DNA from: Brugia malayi
Lineage: Eukaryota > Nematoda > Chromadorea > Rhabditida > Onchocercidae
NCBI RefSeq assembly: GCF_000002995.4
Contig: NW_025062475.1
Location: forward strand, 11,102,187-11,166,186
Length of the DNA stretch: 64,000 bases
Reading direction: 5' to 3'
Under the pieces are notes generated by a model, which was not told the DNA's origin, did not search any database, and was given only the letters and a program-made list of their open reading frames with translations. Below, in pieces: positions 51,491 through 63,620 of the stretch; the first letter of the stretch is position 1, and each line of letters opens with the position of its first letter. The position numbers and the translations under genes were made by a program.

Positions 51491-51818
51491 TTCAAAGTAA
51501 TGGCATGTGGTAGTGGTTTGGAGTTAGATCTGGGAAAGTTATAGTTAATTCATTCTTTACATTTCTGATTTTTAATAATTAAAGTTTGCGTGAAGCGTTT
51601 GTAAGGATGGTACACGTAGAATTAATGTCAGATTTTGATAAAAATTGTGAATTTCACGAAGATTGCAATGGTAAAATTAATGCAAATTTCACATTAAACA
51701 TTTCTCAAATTTATGTATTTTACATTAAATTGTAAACTATTGAGAAATATGCGTAAAGTCATGTAAAAGTTTAAATGATTAGTGTACTCTACGAATAATA
51801 CAAAGTTACATGCAATCC

Positions 51819-51829
51819 TTCTTTTTCAG
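51819..51829 (+). promoter_or_regulatory. Probable spliced-leader acceptor of clpf-1
   Basis: CCTTCTTTTTCAG ends at 51829 and the ATG follows after 5 nt. A strong pyrimidine-rich acceptor so close to the start fits trans-splicing. Confidence 0.65.
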
Positions 51830-51834
51830 AAATT

Positions 51835-54800
51835 ATGGAGTCAGGAAAATCACCTCTGGAAGAGAATCTTCAAGAGTTCACTCTGAAAGAGGATAGCGAA
51901 CTGCGTTTTGAGGTTTCTAATTTCTAAATGACTACATAAAGCTTGAATTTGAATCAGTTTATATTGGATTTTTTCTTGTTCAAATTCCTCTCATCATCAT
52001 TTAAAGTCATATGTTTAGAGGAAAACGACAAGAGGAATGTTTCCGGAGTTTGCATTAAAAGTAAGGGTTAGAGTAGTTCAAACCACAGATCACTTAATTT
52101 GGCCTATTTCAGGTCGCAAATGGTGATGTGATGCTAGAGCTTGTGGATGGGCGAGCCGAAGTTTTTGGGACCGAACTCATCCAGCACAAGAAATATGTCT
52201 TCCCAGCTGGTATTGGCATTTTTATCTACAGTCATTATTCCCGTTATTTGAATCAATGTAAATTTACGCAAGTTTTAAATTTTGTTAGACTTTCCAAGGT
52301 AATTGTAGAGTTGGTATGAATGGTAGAAAATAAAAAACTTCATGAGTATAGTAAAAAGTTATATGAATGTAGTAAAAAGTAAAATTATAAAAGAAAATAG
52401 AAGTTATATGTTCCAGGATCGAGAGTAGCTGTATTTACATGGAAAAAGGCTGTTGTGGAATTGGTTGGGAAAACAGAAAGTGCGTATGTTGCCGAACAAA
52501 CTCCAATGGTATGAATTGTTGTTTCATTTACAAATGTGCATCAATAAAGGTTTTAACTCGAAATCTAGTGCAGTTTATTTAATGATTTATTTTATTAAAA
52601 TTCGATTTAAAATTGTATTGCTCCCTCTTTTAATTGTATGTTTCTTGCGAAATATAAAACTTTTCAACGAGCAAGAAAAAAATGTTCTGAAATGGGCAAT
52701 TTCAGATCATTTATTTGAATACGCATGCAGCTTTGGAACAACTACGTGAGCATGCTGAATCAGTAGTTATGCAACAAGAGCAAGCTCGTGGGCCATCGTT
52801 AATGATAGTGGGTCCAACAGATGTGGGTAAAACAACGGTCTGTCGTATTCTGTGTAATTATGCAGTCCGAGTGGGCAGAACACCAATATTCGTCGATTTG
52901 GATGTTGGACAGGTAATTTTTCGCCTAAGCGGAAACGAAAAATTAAGACTTCGAAATAGTCGTAATTACCTTCTTGGAATGATTCTAATATTAATATTGG
53001 ATTTGATATTAACATTAAAGATTAAAATCACTTGTGGGAAAGAATGAAACAAACCTCGAAAATTTTCTGGAACTTCTTTAATCTGAATGCTTAATGGTTT
53101 ATTAGTGGTTATATTTTATTAGCTCAGAGAATGGGTTTTATGGTTTCAGGGAAGTATTTCTGTTCCCGGAACTGTTGGAGCACTCTATATTGAGAAAACA
53201 GCCGATGTTGTTGAAGGTTTCGATAAAAAAGCACCTTTAGTTTATCATGTATGTTCATATATGATGTATCATTATTGTATACATGAACAGTTTCTTTTAA
53301 AATTTCTCCTAATGAAGTTAACTTACATGAATAATACTTCACTATCTCTAATCATTTTTCATAAGTTAGTTTAAGTCCATTGTCGAATTCCTCCAAATAT
53401 TTGTCGAACTAGCAACTTACAAGAAATTCTTGCTTAGGATTAAATTAGTTTTCAAATTGAAGATTCTTTTTCGTCTTCTTATTGCTTTGGTGGTATCCAC
53501 CGTTCTTTTGTAGATATCTTATAATAACCTGTATAATAATCTTAAAGTTTATAGTTTGGAAATCTTTCACCCGGTTCTAACATTCCGCTGTATGATTTAT
53601 TGGTGAAGCAACTTGCGGAGGCAATATCAAAAAGACGAAAATCTAGCCAGGATGCTACTTATGGAGGAGTAATAATTAATACATGTGGTTGGGTTAAAGG
53701 AGAAGGGTAAGTCATTTATGTAATTTATTATTAAAAACCTTATGGTTGTATTTTTCTCGTATAATTTTTTTTACCCAGTTTATAATTACTTTATTGGGGT
53801 CTGATGACGAATATTCGAAATAGTTATGATGACTTTCTAATAGAGACGTTATGAAGCATATAGAATTAAAAATTAATTAAATTTAGGTATGCATGTTTAG
53901 TAAATGCAGCAGAAGAATTTGAAGTTGATGTTGTGATTGTATTAGATCACGAGCGATTATACAATGAACTGCAGCGAGACTTGCCATCTTTTGTTAAGGT
54001 TAAATTTTTATTCTCATCTTTTAGTCATATCTCTCTGATGATCCGGACATATCGTAAATTTGGTGTAGCAAAAACATGTTATAAATAATAGACTTTTAAA
54101 CAGGTCATCATGGCATGTGATTTAAGACTACAAATCTGCTTATGCAGCGAATTCAAGAGATAGATTAAAGAGGACAATATGAGACTGCGAATATTATTAG
54201 CTTCGCTGATGTGTAATCACAATTCAGAGCAACTGCTTACTTAATAATAATAATAATATCATTATTATTATTACTTAATAATAATCGAAATTTTTTAATA
54301 CTAATAGTATGGTTTTGTATTATTTATTTGCTTAATGCAACTAATGCTAGAAGAATTGGCTATTTAAATATTTGAATTTTACTATTATAGATTTTACATC
54401 AACCGAAGTCTGGTGGTGTTGAGAATCGTTCAAAAGAAGTTAGAATATCGAGCCGCAATGCTTTTGTACATAAGGTTTCTGTATTAAAAATTCGTCACTG
54501 AAATATTGAGTTTTGTTTATAACTGTATGACAAGAAATTGTGTATTACTGTACATTTATTTTGAAATGCACAATGTTTTTTAGATTAAAATGACTAAATT
54601 TATCAATGAAATGCAATAATTTCAGTATTTTTATGGTACACGCGCAATGCCACTTTATCCACATACATTCGAGTTATCATTTGATGAAGTTCAATTCTGC
54701 AAAATTGGCTGCGAACGATTGCCTATCGAATGTTTGCCGTTTGGGATGAAAGTTGATGATCACAGGACAAAAGTATTCGCTTGATTTTTTCCACTGCTAG

Positions 54801-55297
54801 ATGTAGCCTTAAAAAAATTATGAATATATTAGTTGTTTATCTGATTTTATGACTTTTCAACCGAATTTTGATAAAATGCAGCTTACAGAAGATAACCTAT
54901 AAGAATGTTAAATAGAAAAAAAAATACAAGAATTATCAAGTATCATTGGATATTCTTTCGAAAGTTATTAAAAATTTGCAGAAATCACGTCTCAAAAAAT
55001 AAAAAATATGTATAAAAGATAACTCACATTCAATATATTCCTATTTTGGAATAAACTTTTCAGGTAGTACCAATAGAACCATCGGAAGATTTGGTACATC
55101 ATCTTGTGTCGCTTTCAATGTGTACAGCTGTCGATCAGTCAGTGCTAACAACGAACGTGATGGGTTTCATTGTGATTACGGCCGTCGATATGGAACGAGA
55201 AAAGCTGACAGTACTAAGCCCACAACCTTATCCGTTGCCATCCAAGATTCTTATTCTTAGTGAAGTTACATTTATTGATGATAAGGAGCGGACTTAA
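51835..55297 (+). CDS. clpf-1: CLP1-type polyribonucleotide 5'-hydroxyl-kinase, mRNA 3'-end cleavage factor, 10 exons
   Basis: Nuclear ATP-dependent RNA 5'-kinase of the pre-mRNA cleavage factor II and tRNA splicing endonuclease complexes. Exons: 51835-51912, 52113-52209, 52417-52508, 52706-52912, 53150-53248, 53555-53706, 53887-53998, 54391-54474, 54626-54772, 55064-55297. They sum to 1302 nt and 433 aa, against 425 in human and about 428 in C. elegans. Seen: N-terminal beta domain ([28 protein letters not shown]); P-loop GPTDVGKTT at 125-133; DLDVGQ at 153-158; [58 protein letters not shown]-type [18 protein letters not shown]-terminal domain. All catalytic-site motifs of the family look intact. 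It is transcribed away from ctr-9. Confidence 0.95.
54239..54288. repeat. TAA/TTA microsatellite with fold-back potential in a clpf-1 intron
   Basis: (TAA)n followed at once by (ATT)n and again TAA, so the tract can pair with itself. It is in intron 7. Confidence 0.65.
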
Positions 55298-55683
55298 GTT
55301 CCAAAACACTAATAGTTTGATTTATATTGATTACATAATTAATAAGGAGTGCTTGCTTCGCAAGAATTCAATTTTGATTATAATTTTTTGCTGAGTTGCT
55401 CTGTATTAGATAAGATTATAATATTGCAGTGCTTTTCGCGTTGCAGTTTTAAAATTTGATGTAAGTGTGAAAATTTGATCTACTCCTTAAAAATTTGATA
55501 AACTTTAATTATTTAATTTGCAAATCCGCAAATATATTGTTCTTATTTTGTTAGTTTCTTGTTGTACTTGTGGAGTTGAAGAGTATTCCATGTTAGTTTC
55601 AGTTTTTCTGAAAGTAAAATTCCGTTTTCATTTCACAAGAAATGTTTTTGTTACATGTATATATGCTTTATTAATGTATGATT

Positions 55684-55689
55684 AATAAA
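55684..55689 (+). terminator. Candidate clpf-1 polyadenylation signal AATAAA
   Basis: First clear AATAAA downstream of the clpf-1 stop, implying a 3'UTR of roughly 0.4 kb. Assignment is positional only. Confidence 0.45.
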
Positions 55690-56325
55690 TATTCTTATAT
55701 GGAATTTTAAACTTTTTGTAATTTTGATGTTTTTACAATACAAATGAAGTTGCAGAAGAAGACAGAATTAAGAAGACATTCCCGGTAAAAGATCGTGTTG
55801 GAAGGATTCCTTTTTTACTCAATGCGACATTAAGGCCTATTTTCTCCGCCAATGAGAATAAACCGAAACGTCGCTCAATCATGTATGACATATGACAGAA
55901 ATTCATCTAAAATTAATGAAAATGGTGCGATACTGAATGTTACATACTGGTTTTATGACTTACATTTATTTACATTTTCTTCATTATCTCATCTTATTCT
56001 TTCATTTAATGACAAAAAGTACTAGTACGACTAGTAATAATTTTAATCAAATTCAAAATAGGAAATGATTTTTTGCAATGACTTTTTTTATTATGCATAG
56101 ATAAAACATTTAAATTGGTATTAGCTATGCATAGTTTAGCTTGTAGTGGAGTTAGACAACTTTTTCAATTTTAATTTATTGTTGTAATATGTGCGATATG
56201 ATAAAATCAATTGAAGATAAGATAACAAAAATGATGCAAATGTCGATTAATGATTAAAGTGCATTAAGAATGCTCATATGAAACACTGAGACATCTTGAT
56301 GCTTCTGGTAGTTTCATTTACTTTA

Positions 56326-56417
56326 ATGATAAATGATAATTATCATTTGATAATTTTATTGATATCATTTGATAATTTCATCGATAACTTTAATGATAAT
56401 TAATGATAAATGATAGG
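56326..56417. repeat. Short palindrome and tandem-duplication cluster
   Basis: AAATGATAATTATCATTT (56331-56348) is a perfect 18-bp palindrome. It overlaps a 22-bp unit (56341-56362) repeated almost exactly at 56363-56384, and the AATGATAAATGATA motif that opens the cluster returns at about 56402-56415. Confidence 0.65.
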
Positions 56418-57330
56418 AAGTTTACGGAAGTTTTAATTTTGAATATATAATAATATATGGAAGTTTTAATTTTTGAGATAAACAAAACTAATGGGTGGAA
56501 TAACAGATTGATATCAGTAGTTAAAGTATTCGCTTAGTTTTATGATTAGAATAAAACAAGTTCTGTGAAGAGAATGTAAACAAAGGTTTTGGGTATGAGA
56601 TCAGCCAGCTTTAATTAATGGATCTTTAATTAATAGAATGAAATTTTCACCCTGTCCGTTCCTCTTATTTCTCTCAATTACTCAAATAAATTCTCTGTCT
56701 CTCAAAAGTTCACTAATGTACACTTTTCCATCTCTTATCACTTACCCAATTATTAAATTTTTTTTTTTTGATAACAAATTTTTCCTTTTTTTTATTCGCT
56801 ACTGACTGTTTCTCTTTTATTTCTTTTCTTTTGTCCTTTTTTTTTTTTTTTTCAATTTTTATTTGAACATTTATTGTTCCCAATTTCGCTGACCTTTTTA
56901 CATTCTTATTACAATTTCTTTTTTTTTTTTTTTGCTAAATTTTGCAGCTTTTTAATGAAAAAGGAAAGAAAAACAAACGATAGTAAATTGAAGGTCATTT
57001 TTTCGTTAAAATTATTTACACAAAATAGGTTGTAATAGGTTATTTCCTGATAAATTTTTATTTAAAATCATTACATTTTTGATAGACATTGTATGTGGGA
57101 TATATTTTCTTCTATTCAAGAATGAACATTATTCATTTATTTTGATTTTCTTTTCTTTTTTTGTCAATTTAAATCATTTGAAGTGTTACGTGTGTCAATT
57201 GTTAGTTAAAGTGCAAAATTTTATCCTTTTTCGATTGAATATTTATTCGAAAAGAATTTCATAAATTTGAGTGAATTTTTTTACAAATAGAAGGAACAAA
57301 TAAAATTAATTTGTATTTTTATTACTGTCT

Positions 57331-57341
57331 AAAACATTTAG
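57331..57341 (+). promoter_or_regulatory. Probable spliced-leader acceptor of the acyl-CoA dehydrogenase gene
   Basis: AACATTTAG ends at 57341 and the ATG follows after GTAC, a 4-nt leader. An upstream cis exon cannot be excluded. Confidence 0.45.
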
Positions 57342-57345
57342 GTAC

Positions 57346-60133
57346 ATGGCAGCTAATTTATCTAAAGTCGCTTCTCGACTGTCACAACATTCCATATATG
57401 GACAACGACATTTGCAATTTCGAGAAGTGCTCGGAAAGGTATGCAAAATTTATTTTCTTTTCTCTTTCAATTATTTATTTATTATCATTTTTTTTTTTAA
57501 ATAATAGTTTCGAATTTCTTTTTTGATTCATCTAATTTGCTGTGCAAAATCCGAATTTATAATCGAAGAATAACAAGAAGTAAATTTTGCAAAAAAACAT
57601 AAAAACAATTCCGACTGTCGCATAATAGTTTGATATTTCTAGCGAAGCGGTATCACAGATATTTATAATTAATTACAGTTAGTTATTCAATTATTTAATT
57701 TCATCGATTTCTGTGTGCAGTTAATTAATTATTATGATTTTTGAAAATAATTAATTCTTAGTTCATCGACAAAAACATCAATCCGTATGTTGACGAGTGG
57801 GAAGCACAGAAACATTTTCCAGCACATACTTTGTTCAAGAAATTAGGACTGCTCGGAATTTTCGGTGTCAATAAACCAGCTGGTAAAGTTTCTTTCTTTT
57901 TCTTCATTTTTGATAGATACCGGAATTTTCGGTAAATACCGGAAGCAAAAGATTGGAAGCAACCGTTAGCAGTGATAGTTATATGCCTGAATCGGTTAAT
58001 CCAGCATTAACCATCCATCATGAAATTAGTTACACTGCCAAATGTTCGATCACTTTTTTTTTTTATATTTATTTCATTATTTTTTAATTGTATTAATAAG
58101 ACATATTGAATAAGTCTTTGCGCAAAATCGTCGACATGTTAAGTCATTTGCGCTTGAAAAATTTGATGAAATTACATTGAATATCAATTAGATAGCTTTA
58201 AATAAGTAAAAAGATAACTGAAGTAACATAAAAGTGGATATAAATATTCTTATTTCTAGGTTACGGTGGTCTTGGCCTGGATTTTAGTTATTCGATAGCC
58301 ATAGCTGAAGAACTAGGACGAATTAATTGTGCAGCTATTCCGATGGCTATAGCTGTTCAGGTTTCAAAGAAAAATTTTTTTTTGTCTTTTCTTTAGAATT
58401 TTTCAAAATTAGTAGTTTTAATTCACTTTTTTCATAAAATAACTACAAGAAACAATAATTACTGATGATAAATCATATAAAGGAAAGCTTTATGAAGAAA
58501 GCTTCGAAATGAAATTTTTTAATAATTAATAATTAAATAGGAAATGAATTATCTTTTTGATTTGAAACAAAAATGTAGTCAGATATGGCTACACCAGCGC
58601 TATCTATGCATGGAAGTGATTACTTGAAACGTGAATTTCTTCATGCTACTTTAGACGGTGACCTGGTGGCATGTTTAGGTGTATCGGAAGCTTGTGCTGG
58701 AAGTGATGTTGCTGGTAAATTTTACTTAAGATTATTAATTAATTAATTAATTAGTTATTAAGAAAGTCAATTTTACTCATTTTTTTCATAATGTTATAAC
58801 ACATAACAAAAAATTTTATTAAACAAATTTTAATAAAATAAAAAAGAAACGAAAAATTAAACTTTTTTAACAATTATTTTTTTTTAGCAATTCGTACTAC
58901 TGCTCGTTGGCATGGAAATGATTTGATTATTGATGGTAGCAAACAATGGATAACAAATGGTACACAAGCAGATTGGATTTGTTTATTAGCTAATACAAAT
59001 GATAAGCCATCACCATATCGAAATAAGAGCCTTATATGTGTACCATTAAATGAGCCTGGTTATACTTTCTTTTTTTTTCTCCACTATTTTTACTTATTTT
59101 TATTGATATTTTATGAATTTTTTAGAATTTATCGTTGTTTTTTTTTTTTATTTTTCATTTTGTTTTTGAATTTTTTTTTCTTTATTTTACATTAATTTAA
59201 TAATGAGTGATATACATGAAATAAATATGAAATTTTTTTTTCTTTTAAATTTAATAATAATTATAATATTTAATAAGTGTAATGTTTTACATTATTTATA
59301 ATTATTTCAGGTGTACATCGTTCGAATTGCATTGAAAAACTTGGTATGCATAGTTCTGATACTGCCGAGATTTATTTTAATAATGTTCGAGTGCCAAGTC
59401 GAAATATCATTGGTGAAGAAGGACATGGCTTTGTTTATCAAATGCTACAATTTCAGGATGAACGACTTGTTGCTATTGCTGTGCGTAAGTTTATTATATT
59501 ATTATTATTTATGTATATGATATGATTCATTATAATATGATAATTTATCATCATTATTACAACTATTCGTTACAAATTGATAAATTTTTTAATCTGTTTT
59601 AACTTTCTAATTTATGTTCATTTTTTATCAGATTTAATTATTGCCTATTTATTCTTCGATATTCTTCATACTTTAAATCTTATCAAATGATTTTCCATTA
59701 CATTTAGTACTTGAGCCAATGCAGAAAATTATTGATATGACAATTGATTACACGCGACAAAGACGTGTTTTCGACGGAACTATCCTAGATAATCAGGTTT
59801 GTATAATTTCAATTCTTTTCTTCTCTTCCTTTTTCTCTAATTTATGATTTTTTTTTTTTTACATTTGTAAATGAAAATAACAATTGCTCGGTTATTTGTG
59901 ATATGATAGAGTAAATGTGAAGTAATATTATGTAGTGTTTATACGATTTTATCATTAACTTTTACTCATAAATAATATTTTTCAAAGTTTAATATATTTA
60001 GTATTACTTATTTTGTTAAAATATACATAAAGTTTAATATTCTAGAGAAAAAGTGGAATTAGAAGAAGTATTTATTGATTAATTTTCAAGTATTTAAGTG
60101 TTATATACTTTTCTAATAAAAATGAATCTCTCT

Positions 60134-60164
<31 letters not shown>

Positions 60165-61295
60165 CATCTTTATTAAAATTTTAAAAGAGTTTTAAATTTT
60201 TAAGATTGTACATTATCGTTTGGCTGAATTACAAACAGATATTGAAGCAGTTCGATCACTATTATATCGAGCTGTTATGGAACGATTACTCGGGAAAGAT
60301 GTTACAATGTTGGCTAGTATGGGTAAATTAAAAGCTTCACGTTTAGCTAGGGCAGTGACTGATTCCTGCATACAGGTATTAATTCCTGATTATTACCGGA
60401 TAAAATTGTTAGAAGATATTAATTCTTGATTATTACCGGATAAAATTATTAGAAGATATTAATTTCTGATTATTACCGGATAAAATTGTTAGAAGATATT
60501 AATTTCTGATTATTACCGGATAAAATTGTTAGAAGATATTAATTCCTGATTATTACCGGATAAAATTGTTAGAAGATATTAATTCTTGATTATTGCCGGA
60601 TAAAATTATTAGAAGATATTAATTTCTGATTATTACCGGATAAAATTGTTAGAAGATATTAATTTCTGATTATTACCGGATAAAATTGTTAGAAGATATT
60701 AATTCCTGATTATTACCGGATAAAATTGTTAGAAGATAATCGAAATTTTTATTTACATAATGAATTAGCTATAGTCTTACTGTTAATTTTCTATTATCAT
60801 TGCTATGCTGACCTTTGCTTGAACCCTTTTAATTTTTTTTTTCTTTTCTTTTTTTTTTTCTTTTCTTTTTTCTTTTTTTTTTTTAGAAATTTACGTCTTT
60901 TAAATCTACCTTTTAAAAATCTACCCTTTATCTTTTCTGACACAAGTTTTAAAATATAAAAAATTCGGATTATTACTATGATGTTTCTATATCTCATATA
61001 GAATGACACACAATCAAAATAATTGATAATGAAATTTCCTTTCTTCTTTTTCTTTTCTCTCTTTTACAATATTATTATTTCAAATTCAAAAATTTAATTT
61101 TTTTACTTTTAATTTTTAAATGGTTGAAGATATTTTTAAGCGTAAAATGAATTACAGTTTTGGGGTGGTAATGGATATGATTGGAATAATTTGATCAGTC
61201 GTTATCATCGAGATTTTCGATTATTCTCAATTGCTGGTGGTTGTGATGAAGTAATGCTCCGAATTATTTCAAAACGAATGAATATGATAAAATAA
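57346..61295 (+). CDS. Acyl-CoA dehydrogenase family enzyme (LCAD/IVD-type catalytic base), 9 exons
   Basis: FAD-dependent alpha,beta-desaturation of an acyl-CoA, probably in the mitochondrial matrix. Exons: 57346-57438, 57762-57882, 58260-58360, 58579-58714, 58888-59058, 59311-59484, 59708-59796, 60205-60375, 61158-61295; 1194 nt, 397 aa. Seen: basic Ser-rich N-terminus (about 1-24) that could be a transit peptide; LGVSEACAGSDVAAIRT (family ACLTEPGAGSD-like flavin/substrate block); WITNGTQADW; EKLGMHSSDTAEIYFNNVRVP; QDERL with E258 at the position used as catalytic base in long-chain and isovaleryl enzymes; FWGGNGYDW and a C-terminal SIAGGCDEVML where Gly379/Gly380 stand where medium-chain enzymes carry Glu. 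Substrate is not predictable; a C. elegans acdh paralogue such as acdh-6 is possible but not established. Intron 7 ends in AAG. AATAAA overlaps the stop codon. Confidence 0.9.
60377..60738. repeat. 40-bp minisatellite, nine copies, starting at a splice donor
   Basis: Unit ATTAATTCCTGATTATTACC plus 20 further bases ending AGAAGAT is repeated about nine times in intron 8 of the dehydrogenase gene. The first unit begins one base after the donor G. Variant positions (CCT, CTT, TCT, TCT and GTT/ATT) recur every four units, giving a 160-bp higher-order period. Confidence 0.9.
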
Positions 61296-62690
61296 ATAAA
61301 AATTTTGTCAATGTTTTTTTTTTGTTGTTTATTATACACTTTTCAAGCATTGCTCATAACAAATGTTTAAATTTTAATTTTTTACTTTAACTTTTTTACA
61401 ATGCATTCATACAATTATCATCATTATACATTTATCTTTTCATCTTTCATATATTTTTTAAATTATTTTTTCAATAAGCATCAAATATTAAAAAGTGAAA
61501 TTTTCAAAGAAGTAAAATTATAAAATTTTAATGGAAGATGACAATAATTTGCTATCAGATTTAAAATTATTATCTAAAAGCTAAATTAATTATAAGCAAA
61601 TTTTTTTTTTTTTTTAGAAATTTTTCTCGCATTAATTCTTTTTTTTTTTTAATAGATTTTTTTTAAAAACGATACTAATTTGTAAAACAATAAATAATCT
61701 AAATGATATACGAAGGAATAAAATATGTATAAACAATATATTTTCTTCATCATTTAATCAATTTAACTTAACCATTTTCAATAAATAATTGACTAATAAG
61801 CGATTTTTTCTCTGTTTCTAATAAAATATATTATTTTTCAAACTTTAATTTTCTATTTCAAATTCCTTTCGAATGTTTAAAATTTCGTTTGATTAATGTA
61901 TTTTAAATCATTACACATAATATTGTAAAAGTAATTACATTTAAATATTGTCAGAATTTGTTGAGAAGTTTCAACAAATTATGTTTTTTTTTTTTTTAAT
62001 TAGCCTAACAAATAAGCATAGTTATAAGAAGAAAATTTTTCAATGCAAACTAAAGCTAAAATTAGTTCAATTAAAAATGAAACTTCGAAGGTTTTCTTTT
62101 TATTATATGTGAGCAAATAAAAAAAATTTTTTTTTTTTTTTGAAATAAATGGCACAATTTATCATTTGAAGTGAAAATTTATTCAGTTTAGCTTTAATTC
62201 TTAAATTTTTCTAATATCAAAAGAAGGAATTGATTTTGATTTTATTAGAAAGCACATTTTATCATTATTTTAGCTCTTTTTCAATTTTAATTTTATGAAA
62301 ATAAGTTTATGATACTATTATGATACAACAATTTTTATTTTTTTTTCTTTCTCAAATCTAATGAATATATTTTGTAGAAATAAATTTTTAAGCTTTTATT
62401 TTTTTGAATCATTTATAAGAAAGATTTAGAAATGAGTATTGCTTTATTTAATTAGAAATAACTACAGTGAATGTATTACAGTTGCATTAATAACACATTA
62501 TCTACTCTTAGGTCAATCGGTTGTCCACTCTTAGGTCAATTGGTCAGCTAGAATAATTATCCATGTAATACTTAATTGACGGAATTTGTTAATTAAATTA
62601 TCTCATAACAATTTTTATTTCTGCTTAATATTTTATTCGTCTAAAAATAAATAAAATCAATGCATAAAGTTAACTTAAAATTAATTTTCG
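61296..62690. other. AT-rich non-coding spacer
   Basis: No open frame of interest; poly-T runs, AT-rich simple sequence and a short near-duplicate TCTACTCTTAGGTCAATCGG / CCACTCTTAGGTCAATTGG at 62502-62543. No gene recognised. Confidence 0.7.
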
Positions 62691-63620
62691 CTTCTCGTAT
62701 TACTCATACACGTACACTTTCTTCTCGTATTACTCATACACGTATACTTTCTTCTCGTATTACTCATACACGTATACTTTCTTCTCGTATTACTCATACA
62801 CGTATACTTTCTTCTCGTATTACTCATACACGTATACTTTCTTCTCGTATTACTCATACACGTATACTTTCTTCTCGTATTACTCATACACGTATACTTT
62901 CTTCTCGTATTACTCATACACGTATACTTTCTTCTCGTATTACTCATACACGTATACTTTCTTCTCGTATTACTCATACACGTATACTTTCTTCTCGTAT
63001 TACTCATACACGTATACTTTCTTCTCGTATTACTCATACACGTATACTTTCTTCTCGTATTACTCATACACGTATACTTTTACTTTCTTCTCGTATTACT
63101 CATACACGTATACTTTCTTCTCGTATTACTCATACACGTATACTTTCTTCTCGTATTACTCATACACGTATACTTTCTTCTCGTATTACTCATACACGTA
63201 TACTTTCTTCTCGTATTACTCATACACGTTATACTTTCTTCTCGTATTACTCATACACGTATACTTTCTTCTCGTATTACTCATACACGTATACTTTCTT
63301 CTCGTATTACTCATACACGTATACTTTCTTCTCGTATTACTCATACACGTATACTTTCTTCTCGTATTACTCATACACGTATACTTTCTTCTCGTATTAC
63401 TCATACACGTATACTTTCTTCTCGTATTACTCATACACGTATACTTTCTTCTCGTATTACTCATACACGTATACTTTCTTCTCGTATTACTCATACACGT
63501 ACACTTTCTTCTCGTATTACTCATACACGTATACTTTCTTCTCGTATTACTCATACACGTATACTTTCTTCTCGTATTTCTCATACACGTACACTTTCTT
63601 CTCGTATTACCCACAGACGT
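62691..63620. repeat. 30-bp minisatellite, about 31 copies
   Basis: Near-identical units CTTCTCGTATTACTCATACA plus CGTATACTTT run head to tail. Two small insertions break the phase: TACTTT near 63079-63085 and one T near 63230. The first and last few copies carry CGTACACTTT or other substitutions and the array decays at CCCACAGACG. Because 30 is a multiple of three, long repetitive frames are open on both strands; these are not judged to be genes. Confidence 0.95.

Larger units (their letters stand above)
50883..51829. other. Divergent upstream region of ctr-9 and clpf-1
   Basis: About 950 bp between the two start regions, likely carrying both promoters. It is less AT-rich than surrounding intergenic DNA. 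A 141-codon minus-strand open frame inside it (51065-51490) is treated separately. No promoter motif is claimed. Confidence 0.55.
55298..57341. other. Intergenic spacer between clpf-1 and the acyl-CoA dehydrogenase gene
   Basis: About 2 kb on the side of two same-strand genes, too far apart for a typical nematode operon. It contains the clpf-1 3'UTR, a palindrome/duplication cluster at 56326-56417 and several poly-T runs (56759-56769, 56837-56852, 56919-56933). No gene recognised. Confidence 0.7.

Noticed and set aside
51835..61295. clpf-1 and the dehydrogenase as an operon
   Set aside because: They share strand but are about 2 kb apart, with a candidate polyadenylation signal between, beyond usual nematode operon spacing.
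62691..63620. Possible CRISPR-like array
   Set aside because: Units are directly contiguous with no unique spacers, and the window is eukaryotic.
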